This document shows, piece by piece, positions 1 through 5,212 of a stretch of 5,274 nucleotides of DNA. Source of the stretch: an uncultured Atopobiaceae bacterium (lineage in GTDB: Bacteria; Actinomycetota; Coriobacteriia; Coriobacteriales; Atopobiaceae); NCBI GenBank assembly GCA_944321005.1, contig CALUJT010000160.1:1-5274 (forward strand). The letters run 5' to 3'. A program made the position numbers and the translations under genes. Each line of letters starts with the position of its first letter. Within the stretch, counting starts at the first letter, position 1. The notes under the pieces are model-generated. The model was not told where the DNA came from, did no database searches, and was given only the letters and a program-made list of their open reading frames with translations.

Positions 1-27
1 CAGACCATCGGAGGGCACCAGGCATGA
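1..27 (+). CDS. C-terminal end of an upstream gene, probably a UmuC-type Y-family DNA polymerase (partial)
   Basis: Reading from base 1 gives QTIGGHQA followed by a TGA stop at 25-27. The stop shares an ATGA with the next start at 24, so the two genes are translationally coupled. The ending resembles, from memory, the (I/V)GGHxA tail of Y-family (UmuC/DinB-like) lesion-bypass polymerases found in clostridial mobile elements, which are typically followed directly by a YolD-like gene, as here. Only eight codons are visible and none lies in a catalytic region, so the identity rests on this short tail plus the neighbour. Another gene could end the same way. Confidence 0.5.
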   Translation, partial: QTIGGHQA

Positions 28-860
28 GCGGACCATACGACGACATCATAGATCTGCCCCACCCCACCTCCCGGAGACATCCCCGTATGCCCATCCGGGA
101 CCGGGCCGCCATTTTCAGCCCCTTCGCCGCCCTGAGCGGCCACGGGGCCGCCCTTGCGGAGACCGCCCGGGTGACCCAGCGGCGGGTGGAGCTGGACGAG
201 GACACCAGGGCGGAGCTGGACCGGCGGCAGGCGGTCCTGCTGGCGCACCTGGACGAGCAGCCGGAGATCACCGTCACCTGGTTCCAGCCGGATGAAAAGA
301 AGGAGGGCGGGGCCTACCGCACTGCCGCCGGCCGGCTGAAAAAGCTCAGGGAGCTGGAGCGGGTCCTGGTCCTGGCGGACGGAACGGAGATCCCCCTGAA
401 GGATGTGGTGGCGCTGGAGAGCGACATCTACGCGGAGACCATCTGCGACGGGCGTCACCTCGTCCCCGGCACAGTGCGCCTCTATGTAAAGGCCAAGGGC
501 TGGGACAAGATCTTGGGCATCACGGACTCCATAATGGCGGCCGGCCTGCCCGACGGCAACTACAAGCTCGGCGTCAACGACGTGGTGGTGGAGGACGGCG
601 ACGCCAAGCTCGCCACCACGGGCGTGCGCGCCGGCTCCACGCTCACCCAGGCAACGGCGCTGCGCAACTTCATGAAGTTCACGGGCGCCGGGGTGGAGAA
701 GGCTGCCAAACCGCTCTCCGAGAACCCGGCCAGGCTCTTCGGCTGGACCGACCGCGGCCGCGTGGCGGTTGGCTCCCGCGCCGACCTCGTCCTCATGGAC
801 GATGCCTATGACGTGGTCCGTACCATCGTGGGCGGGCGCACCGTCTACGAGCGCGCGTAG
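24..860 (+). CDS. Chimeric ORF: YolD-like protein fused in frame to the C-terminal half of NagA
   Basis: The ORF encodes 278 residues. The ATG at 24 is supported by GGAGGG at 10-15 with an 8-nt spacer. Residues 1-131 match the YolD-like family: an MSGPYDDIIDLPHPTS start, then RMPIRDRAAIFSPFAAL, an ITVTWFQPDEKKEGGAY segment and a DGTEIPLKDVVALE strand. These small proteins accompany UmuC-type polymerases; their biochemical role is not well defined. Residues about 137-278 are the C-terminal part of N-acetylglucosamine-6-phosphate deacetylase, with CDGRH, GITDS, AGSTLT, ENPARLFG and GSRADLVLMDD motifs. Codon use changes at the join. The first 131 residues use CGG for 10 of 15 Arg and CTG for 13 of 15 Leu. 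The remainder uses CGC for 8 of 11 Arg and CTC for 9 of 12 Leu (counted by eye). I know of no natural YolD-NagA architecture. Probably a recombination scar or a misassembly; if real, only the YolD part could plausibly work. Confidence 0.85.
   Translation: MSGPYDDIIDLPHPTSRRHPRMPIRDRAAIFSPFAALSGHGAALAETARVTQRRVELDEDTRAELDRRQAVLLAHLDEQPEITVTWFQPDEKKEGGAYRTAAGRLKKLRELERVLVLADGTEIPLKDVVALESDIYAETICDGRHLVPGTVRLYVKAKGWDKILGITDSIMAAGLPDGNYKLGVNDVVVEDGDAKLATTGVRAGSTLTQATALRNFMKFTGAGVEKAAKPLSENPARLFGWTDRGRVAVGSRADLVLMDDAYDVVRTIVGGRTVYERA
432..860 (+). pseudogene. nagA: 5'-truncated N-acetylglucosamine-6-phosphate deacetylase remnant
   Basis: NagA deacetylates GlcNAc-6-phosphate in the cytoplasm to give glucosamine-6-phosphate for amino-sugar catabolism and cell-wall recycling. 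Intact proteins are about 380 residues; only about the last 142 are present here. Seen: the substrate-contact histidine in CDGRH (residue 145 of the fused ORF), the catalytic aspartate in GITDS (168), the AGSTLT loop (203-208), ENPARLFG (233-240) and the closing beta-strands after GSRADLVLMDD. By comparison with E. coli NagA, the missing N-terminal half carries the metal ligands (Glu131, His195, His216) and most of the TIM barrel. The fragment should therefore have no deacetylase activity. It shows no internal stops or frameshifts and ends at a normal TAG followed by a terminator-like hairpin, so the truncation is recent or an artefact. Residues 131-137 of the fused ORF cannot be assigned confidently to either parent. 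Confidence 0.8.
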
Positions 861-889
861 CCTCTCGGCACCAGACAGCCCCTTTCTCC

Positions 890-919
890 GAGGCCCCGAG
901 CACCCCCACTCGGGGCCTC
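890..919 (+). terminator. Terminator-like hairpin after the nagA remnant
   Basis: GAGGCCCCGAG at 890-900 pairs perfectly with CTCGGGGCCTC at 909-919 (11 bp, 8-nt loop), 30 nt after the TAG at 858-860. It is very GC-rich but lacks a real T-tract downstream (CTGCATGGTTT follows). Termination is likely, though not certain to be Rho-independent. Confidence 0.65.
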
Positions 920-920
920 C

Positions 921-987
921 TGCATGGTTTGGCCCTTCGTGCGATGCGCGCCGCGCCCGCCGCGGGGTTTGGCCCTTCGTGCGATGC
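921..987 (+). repeat. Left arm of the inverted repeat, containing two direct copies of a ~22-nt unit
   Basis: The core TTTGGCCCTTCGTGCGATG occurs twice in the same orientation. The extended copies, 926-948 and 966-988, are identical over 23 nt and start 40 nt apart. They are separated by a GC-only 17-nt spacer (949-965) that itself contains a CCGCG/CGCGG dyad. Confidence 0.85.
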
Positions 988-1087
988 GATTCTGGACGTT
1001 TTGGGCGTTGCGAGCACGTGCTGGACAGCGTTATCCCTGTTGGTTTTCATCCCAGGCAATCGGCGGTCTGGTCCGACGGCTCTTTTT

Positions 1088-1154
1088 GCATCGCACGAAG
1101 CGCCAAACCCCGCGGCGGGCGCGGCGCGCATCGCACGAAGGGCCAAACCATGCA
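1088..1154 (-). repeat. Right arm of the inverted repeat, with two inverted copies of the same unit
   Basis: On the minus strand the same unit occurs at 1127-1149 (identical to the left-arm copies) and at 1088-1109, which has one substitution (GGCGCTTCG for GGCCCTTCG) at 1101. The GC-only spacer between them is conserved exactly. The whole 67-nt doublet was therefore duplicated as a block, not unit by unit. Confidence 0.85.
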
Positions 1155-1169
1155 CCGTCAGCGAGGGCG

Positions 1170-1201
1170 TTGACTGATACGTCGGGCTCCTTTGTCATAA
1201 T
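1170..1201 (+). promoter_or_regulatory. Possible sigma70-type promoter for the amidase cluster
   Basis: TTGACT at 1170-1175 is a good -35 match and CATAAT at 1196-1201 a fair -10 match, but the 20-nt spacing is longer than the usual 16-18. The position, 33 nt before the TTG start and just past the inverted repeat, makes a promoter here reasonable. The exact boxes are uncertain. Confidence 0.4.
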
Positions 1202-1224
1202 CGAAGGAGTCTGGCTCCGTCTGG

Positions 1225-1229
1225 GGAGG
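1225..1229 (+). promoter_or_regulatory. Ribosome binding site fixing the TTG start of the amidase
   Basis: GGAGG (within GGGGAGG, 1223-1229) lies 5 nt before TTG at 1235. No ATG or GTG in this frame would keep the signal peptide intact, so TTG is the chosen start. Confidence 0.7.
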
Positions 1230-1234
1230 TCGCA

Positions 1235-1999
1235 TTGAGGACCAAGGCCGTCGCTCTTCTTGTCGCAGCGCTCCTTCTGGGCGGGTGCTCGTCCGCGGCG
1301 CCCGATTCCGCGGTGAGGGACGCGGAACCCGTGGAGGAGGTCGTCGTGACGGACGCTCCCGCCGAGGACCCTGCGCCCTCTGAGGACGCCCCGGCAGAGG
1401 AGCCGGCGCCGCCCGACCCCACTCCCGACGAGCTCTACGCCGCACTTGACATCGTCCAGGACATCCGCCCCGAGCTCGACCATGGGCCCAAGACGGCCGA
1501 GCACCAGCGCTACATCGTGCTGCACGACACTGAGGGGGATTCCGGCCCCGAGGACACCGTCGCCTGGTGGGCGGGCAACGGCAACCTCGTTGCCGCCCAC
1601 TTCGTGGTGGGGAAGGACGGGCACATCGTCCAGTGCGTGCCGCTCGACCGCATCGCGCACCACGCGGGCTACGGAGACACCGGTCACAACGAGCTCTACG
1701 GGATAGAGGAGGACGGCCGCGACGACATGCTCGGCACCGTCCCCATTGGCTCGAACTTTGCGGACTACGGGATGAACGCGTGGTCCGTGGGCATAGAGAT
1801 CGTGCACGTGGGCGGCTCCGGTCCCTATCCGGAGGAGCAGCTCGAGGCGCTCGACGGGCTGATTGCCTATATTGACGCGTATTTTGGCGTGGAGTGTCAG
1901 ATAATAGACCATAAGGCATGGCGCTCCGGGAACTCGGACACGTCTGCCGAGTTCGCCGAGCACCTCGCCAACTACCAGGACCATCGCACGCACGACTAG
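1235..1999 (+). CDS. Lipoprotein N-acetylmuramoyl-L-alanine amidase (amidase_2/PGRP fold)
   Basis: This 254-residue predicted peptidoglycan hydrolase would cut the bond between muramic acid and L-Ala of the stem peptide on the outer side of the membrane. Residues 1-18 are a short basic-hydrophobic signal ending in the lipobox LGGC, with Cys18 as the lipidation site. Residues 19-66 are a low-complexity linker rich in Ala, Pro, Asp and Glu. The zinc amidase domain runs from about 75 to 248. YIVLHDTEG supplies the first Zn ligand (His97), followed by AHFVVGKDG (His122), IAHHAG (142-143) and WSVGIEIVH (183-191). IIDHKAWRSGNSDTS supplies the second ligand (His226) and probably the third (Asp235). 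The start is TTG, with GGAGG 5 nt upstream. The next gene starts 8 nt after the stop. The role could be wall remodelling or lysis of competitors; the fold is firmer than the role. Confidence 0.88.
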   Translation: MRTKAVALLVAALLLGGCSSAAPDSAVRDAEPVEEVVVTDAPAEDPAPSEDAPAEEPAPPDPTPDELYAALDIVQDIRPELDHGPKTAEHQRYIVLHDTEGDSGPEDTVAWWAGNGNLVAAHFVVGKDGHIVQCVPLDRIAHHAGYGDTGHNELYGIEEDGRDDMLGTVPIGSNFADYGMNAWSVGIEIVHVGGSGPYPEEQLEALDGLIAYIDAYFGVECQIIDHKAWRSGNSDTSAEFAEHLANYQDHRTHD

Positions 2000-2005
2000 G
2001 GGGAA
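1998..2005 (+). promoter_or_regulatory. Ribosome binding site overlapping the amidase stop; sets the next start
   Basis: AGGGGGAA begins inside the TAG stop of the amidase and is followed after 2 nt by ATG at 2008. The frame is open upstream to an ATG at 1918, but that lies inside the amidase gene. The zinc-ribbon MFCSNCG start at 2008 is the expected N-terminus. Confidence 0.65.
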
Positions 2006-2007
2006 CC

Positions 2008-2907
2008 ATGTTCTGCAGCAACTGTGGCGCCAAGCTTCCCGACGGGACGAAGTTCTGCACCAACTGCGGTGCCCCCGTCGCCTCCCCGACGCAGGAGCAG
2101 GGCGACCAGGCGGCTCCTGACGAGACGGTGGCCATGCCGTCCGCGTCCGCCAATCCCGGGCCCACCCGGGAGTACGTCCCCATTTCCATAGACGAGCCCG
2201 CGGTGGCGCCCGAGCCCGCGGCACCGTCCTACGCGTCCTCCCCGGCCTCCCGGAGGCACGGAGGCACCAGCTCGGTCACCATCGTCATGGCAGTCATCGC
2301 CGCCGTTGCCGTGATCGCGCTCGTGGTGGTGGTCGCCAATCCCTTCCACATGGGAGGGACCGACGCTGCTTCCCAGCAGCAGGTCGCCGCTGAGGAGGAG
2401 CCCGCGGACGATGCGGCCGAGGACGACGTTGCGACCGAGGATGAGTCGAAGGCGGATGACGCCTCCGCCGAGGAGGACGACGCGGATGACGAGGCCTCGG
2501 ATGACGGGGCTTCCGACGACTCCTCCCGCGGCGGGGACAACAACGTCGTGGTGGTCGTGGGCGACGACAGGCCCAGCCAGCCCACGGGCGGCACCGTCGT
2601 GGTCCGCGAGCCCTCGGACAGCTACGTGCTGCCCAACAGCGCCTCGCACTCCTACTCCATCAGCGAGATCTCCCACCTCACGGACTGGGAGCTCTACCTC
2701 GCGAGAAATGAGATCTACGCCCGTCACGGTCGCAGGTTCAACAACGACGACCTCCAGCGATACTTCAACGCCCAGTCCTGGTACACGCCCCTGTACTCCC
2801 CGGAGGACTTCGACGCGCGCGGCGGCTCCATCCTCAACAGCGTCGAGCAGGAGAACGCGTCGACCATCCTCTCCCTGGAGCAGTCCCGCGGCTCCGCGTA
2901 CATCTAG
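2008..2907 (+). CDS. Zinc-ribbon, single-span membrane protein with C-terminal YARHG domain
   Basis: This 299-residue protein has four parts. Residues 1-22 are a zinc ribbon with two CxxC knuckles (Cys3/Cys6 and Cys17/Cys20), as in many MFCxNCG-type proteins. Residues 23-86 are a polar, proline-rich linker. A hydrophobic helix at 88-110 lacks a signal cleavage site, which puts the ribbon in the cytoplasm. Residues 128-172 are a strongly acidic Asp/Glu/Ala/Ser stretch. After a V-rich segment comes a domain at 205-262 with the YARHG signature (NEIYARHGRRF, 234-244) and a typical YFNAQSWY, continuing to the C-terminus. YARHG domains are generally extracellular and lack a settled function. Envelope sensing or wall association is my inference from topology and from the amidase 8 nt upstream. 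The start at 2008 is set by the MFCSNCG N-terminus and the RBS. Confidence 0.85.
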   Translation: MFCSNCGAKLPDGTKFCTNCGAPVASPTQEQGDQAAPDETVAMPSASANPGPTREYVPISIDEPAVAPEPAAPSYASSPASRRHGGTSSVTIVMAVIAAVAVIALVVVVANPFHMGGTDAASQQQVAAEEEPADDAAEDDVATEDESKADDASAEEDDADDEASDDGASDDSSRGGDNNVVVVVGDDRPSQPTGGTVVVREPSDSYVLPNSASHSYSISEISHLTDWELYLARNEIYARHGRRFNNDDLQRYFNAQSWYTPLYSPEDFDARGGSILNSVEQENASTILSLEQSRGSAYI

Positions 2908-2911
2908 GAGG
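2906..2911 (+). promoter_or_regulatory. Shine-Dalgarno with unusually long spacing before the phospholipase-like gene
   Basis: AGGAGG overlaps the TAG stop of the YARHG gene, but the next ATG (2926) lies 14 nt after it, against a usual 5-9. No in-frame alternative start lies between. Translation of the third gene may therefore be weaker or depend on coupling. Confidence 0.5.
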
Positions 2912-2925
2912 CACGCAAGCACGCC

Positions 2926-3588
2926 ATGCCGAGCTGGAACATCCACACCGCTCACGTGGAGCGGCTCCTTCGCGAGGAGGGCGCTGAGGCGCTGGGCATC
3001 CGCGACGTCAACGCCTTTCTCCTGGGCAACCTCGCCCCGGACATCTACGTGGGCTACATGGTCCCGGACACCACGTACCGCATAGACTACAAGCTCACGC
3101 ACCTCGCCCAGCGCGAGCACATACCCCTTCCGCGCCACGACGACTTCTGGGACTTCTACGTGGCGCGTCAGGACCACGTGAGCGACCTCACCCTGGGCGC
3201 CTGGGCGCACATGGCCTGCGACCACGTCTACAACGCCCACACCCGCACCTACCTGGCTCGCGTTGGCGTGCAGCCGGGCGAGCGGGCGCGCGTGGGCAAG
3301 CAGGGGGACTTCGCGCTCTTTGGGCGCACGCTCGACATCTCCCTCGTGCCGCACGTGGACGGTGCCCTTCTCGAGCAGTGCGCTGAGTTCGGGCCGTACC
3401 GCATCCTCGAGCGCGACGTGCGCGCGACGGTTGACGTCGCGGCCCGCATTGTCGAGACGAACCGCGCGGAACACGTGACGGACGAGCCCTCCTACCAGCT
3501 GCTCTCCTCCGACTTCTTCGAGGCCGCGCGCCGGGAGGCCCACGAGACCGTCGTCGCCGGCCTCAGGGCATACGCAGCCACGCTCTAG
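2926..3588 (+). CDS. Zinc-dependent phospholipase C-like protein
   Basis: This 220-residue protein resembles the short bacterial members of the zinc-dependent phospholipase C family (Zn_dep_PLPC). Seen: the N-terminal MPSWNIHTAHVERLL with Trp4, His7 and His10; GNLAPDIYVGYMVPDT with Asp39; His59 in KLTHL; and the helix GAWAHMACDHVYN with His95, Asp99 and His100. This spacing of His and Asp matches the trinuclear zinc-site pattern of the family. No signal peptide or membrane segment is present, so it is probably cytoplasmic, unlike secreted clostridial alpha-toxin. The actual substrate, phospholipid or otherwise, cannot be read from the sequence. It is the third gene of the cluster, 18 nt after the YARHG gene. 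No clear terminator follows it. Confidence 0.8.
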   Translation: MPSWNIHTAHVERLLREEGAEALGIRDVNAFLLGNLAPDIYVGYMVPDTTYRIDYKLTHLAQREHIPLPRHDDFWDFYVARQDHVSDLTLGAWAHMACDHVYNAHTRTYLARVGVQPGERARVGKQGDFALFGRTLDISLVPHVDGALLEQCAEFGPYRILERDVRATVDVAARIVETNRAEHVTDEPSYQLLSSDFFEAARREAHETVVAGLRAYAATL

Positions 3589-3668
3589 GACGGGGCGGAT
3601 TGCCGCACTTCTCACACCGTTGCGCCCAACCGCTAACCCAGCAGAAAAATAGGTGAGCGGCGCGCGGC

Positions 3669-3674
3669 TAGAAT
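3669..3674 (+). promoter_or_regulatory. Possible -10 element for the GH13 gene
   Basis: TAGAAT lies 53 nt before the ATG, in the 139-nt gap 3589-3727. No recognisable -35 sits 16-18 nt upstream (the region is AAAAATAGG). If used, this is an activator-dependent or weak promoter. Confidence 0.4.
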
Positions 3675-3681
3675 GATGGGG

Positions 3682-3691
3682 GTCTGCAGAC
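3682..3691. promoter_or_regulatory. 10-bp palindrome at the presumed transcription start
   Basis: GTCTGCAGAC is a perfect palindrome 7 nt after the TAGAAT box, a place where a repressor could act. A 6-bp GC hairpin (3694-3699 with 3703-3708) follows in the leader. Its function is unproven and it may be chance. Confidence 0.25.
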
Positions 3692-3727
3692 GCCGGCGCC
3701 CCGCGCCGCAGTGAGAGGAGCTCCCAC

Positions 3728-5077
3728 ATGAGCTGGTACGAGCCGTCCTTCGTCTATCAGGTGTATCCGCTGGGCCTCACCGGCGCCCCCTACGAGAACG
3801 ACGGCGTTCTCGAGCATCGCATCCTGCAGCTCGTCGACAACGGCTGGATCGATCACATGGCAAAGCTCGGCGCCACGTGCCTTTTGCTCAACCCCGTCTT
3901 CGAGTCGGACGCGCATGGCTACGATACCCGTGACTACACCAGGGTTGACTGCCGCCTGGGCACCAACGAGGACCTGCGCCGCGTGGTGGACGCGTGCCAC
4001 GAGGCCGGCATCAAGGTGCTGCTGGACGGCGTGTTCAACCACGTGGGTCGCGGATTCTGGGCGTTTCAGGACGTCCTTGCGCGCCGCGGGGAGAGCCCGT
4101 ATGCCGGGTGGTTCGAGATTGACTGGAACGGCAACAACCAGTGGAACGACGGTCTCTCGTACAGCTGCTGGGAGGGCGCGCAGAACCTGGTGAAGCTCAA
4201 CCACTGGAACAACGAGCTCATCGACTACCTCGCCGACGTCATCCGCGGCTGGGTGCGCGAGTTTGACATCGACGGCCTGCGCCTCGACGTCGCCTATTGC
4301 CTTGACCAGGGGTTCCTCCGCTTCCTGCGCAGCCTTGCCAACCAGATCGGCGACGAGCGCGGCGAGAAGTTCCCGCTGGTGGGGGAGACCATGTTCGGCG
4401 ACTACAACCAGTGGATGGGCGAGGACCTCTGCGACTCGGTCACCAACTACGAGGCCTACAAGGGTCTGTGGTCGTCCATGAACTCCGCCAACATGCACGA
4501 GATCGCCTACGCGCTGGAGCGCCAGAGCGGTAGCCACCCCTGGGACCTCTACACCGGCAGACACATGCTGGACTTCGTCGACAACCACGACGTGCCGCGC
4601 ATCGCCACCAAGCTTGACGACAAGAACCAGCTGGTGCCGCTCTACGGCCTGCTCTTCGCCATGTCCGGCGTGCCCGCGGTCTACTACGGCTCCGAGTGGG
4701 GCATCGAGGGCGAGCAGCTCCCCGGGGACCACGAGCTGCGCCCCGCGCTGGACGCTCCCGAGTGGGGGGCGCTCACGGACTGGATCGCCGCGATCGCCCG
4801 CGCTCGCGAGGACTCGACGGCCCTTGTCTGGGGCGACTACGCGCAGCTCCAGTGCCAGCCGCAGCAGCTGGTGTTCCAGCGCACGTACGGCGGCGGCGAG
4901 CACGGGACCTACGAGCGCGTGATCGTGGCCGTCAACGCGAGCGGCGAGCCCGCGACGGTTCACTTCGACGCGCAGTGCGGCCGCGCCGTCGACCTCATCA
5001 CCGGCGATGAGCACGACTTCGGCGGCGGCTCCGAGCTCAGGCCCTACTCTGCCTACTACTGGCGCTGCGAGCGGTAG
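3728..5077 (+). CDS. GH13 alpha-amylase-family glucanase, neopullulanase-like, cytoplasmic
   Basis: This 449-residue retaining alpha-glucosidic hydrolase or transferase probably acts on maltodextrin, glycogen or pullulan fragments inside the cell, since no signal peptide is visible. The (beta/alpha)8 barrel spans about 8-355. The GH13 conserved regions are all intact. Region I is DGVFNHVG (100-107). Region II is GLRLDVAY with the nucleophile Asp187. Region III is VGETM with the acid/base Glu220. Region IV is FVDNHD with the transition-state Asp288. VKLN at 155-158 resembles the MPKLN signature of the neopullulanase group. A short C-terminal beta domain covers about 365-449. There is no N-terminal CBM34-type domain, so this is a compact member. 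AGAGGAG at 3714-3720 sits 7 nt before the ATG. It has its own leader and stands apart from the preceding cluster. Exact specificity (amylase, cyclomaltodextrinase or glucanotransferase) cannot be fixed. Confidence 0.9.
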   Translation: MSWYEPSFVYQVYPLGLTGAPYENDGVLEHRILQLVDNGWIDHMAKLGATCLLLNPVFESDAHGYDTRDYTRVDCRLGTNEDLRRVVDACHEAGIKVLLDGVFNHVGRGFWAFQDVLARRGESPYAGWFEIDWNGNNQWNDGLSYSCWEGAQNLVKLNHWNNELIDYLADVIRGWVREFDIDGLRLDVAYCLDQGFLRFLRSLANQIGDERGEKFPLVGETMFGDYNQWMGEDLCDSVTNYEAYKGLWSSMNSANMHEIAYALERQSGSHPWDLYTGRHMLDFVDNHDVPRIATKLDDKNQLVPLYGLLFAMSGVPAVYYGSEWGIEGEQLPGDHELRPALDAPEWGALTDWIAAIARAREDSTALVWGDYAQLQCQPQQLVFQRTYGGGEHGTYERVIVAVNASGEPATVHFDAQCGRAVDLITGDEHDFGGGSELRPYSAYYWRCER

Positions 5078-5120
5078 GGGGGGCAGTCTCCTCTCGCCGC
5101 AAGGGTCACATCGACAGAGA

Positions 5121-5188
5121 GAGCCCCCTGGGCGTTCCGGAGAGAAGTTCCACAAAGTGCACTTCTCGTAGGAACGCCCAGGGGGCTC
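5121..5188. terminator. Long hairpin between convergent genes, probable bidirectional terminator
   Basis: GAGCCCCCTGGGCGTTCC at 5121-5138 pairs perfectly with 5171-5188 (18 bp). After a 3x3 internal loop, GAGAAGT at 5142-5148 pairs in the same register with ACTTCTC at 5161-5167, leaving a 12-nt loop. It lies 43 nt past the GH13 stop and 24 nt past the stop of a minus-strand gene. Neither flank has a T-tract, so the mechanism is uncertain. The symmetry and the convergent context favour termination for both genes. Confidence 0.65.
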
Positions 5189-5212
5189 AGGCTCTCGGGT
5201 GAGAGGGCCCGC

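Larger units (their letters stand above)
921..1154. repeat. Large inverted repeat: two 67-nt arms around a 100-nt centre
   Basis: This element fills most of the 374-nt gap between 860 and 1235. Bases 921-987 are the reverse complement of 1088-1154, with a single mismatch (974 against 1101). The 100-nt centre (988-1087) has no convincing gene; its one notable element is the 10-bp palindrome AGCACGTGCT at 1013-1022. The outer ends abut the terminator hairpin on the left and lie 15 nt before a possible -35 box on the right. No clear target-site duplication is visible: only CC flanks both ends. Short ORFs crossing the arms on both strands are by-products of the symmetry. Possible identities are a compound REP/BIME-like interspersed repeat, a MITE-like element or a structured transcript. 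Copy number elsewhere in the genome would decide. Confidence 0.85.

Noticed and set aside
921..1154. CRISPR array
   Set aside because: There are only two direct copies per arm, the spacers within the arms are identical rather than unique, and the two arms are inverted.
919..1156. Transposon-type target-site duplication around the inverted repeat
   Set aside because: Only CC is shared by the two flanks, which is expected by chance in GC-rich DNA, and no transposase is present.
769..1238. Several short ORFs on both strands across the inverted repeat
   Set aside because: They share the same translated words because they cross the repeated units. They have no ribosome binding sites or families and overlap the terminator and promoter region.
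1918..2007. Upstream start at 1918 for the zinc-ribbon protein
   Set aside because: It would add 30 residues encoded within the amidase gene. The MFCSNCG start at 2008 has its own ribosome binding site and is the normal zinc-ribbon N-terminus.
3595..3606. Terminator after the phospholipase-like gene (GCGG/CCGC)
   Set aside because: A 4-bp stem with no T-tract is too weak to call.
1031..3729. Long minus-strand open frames opposite the amidase, YARHG and PLC-like genes (1031-2224 and 1996-3729)
   Set aside because: Their translations are Arg/Val/Gly-rich with no recognisable domain and lie exactly antisense to well-supported genes. They are shadows caused by high GC.
3668..5155. 495-codon minus-strand open frame opposite the GH13 gene
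   Set aside because: It is antisense to a gene with all four GH13 catalytic regions intact, and its product is low-complexity Val/Ala/His-rich sequence without a family signature.
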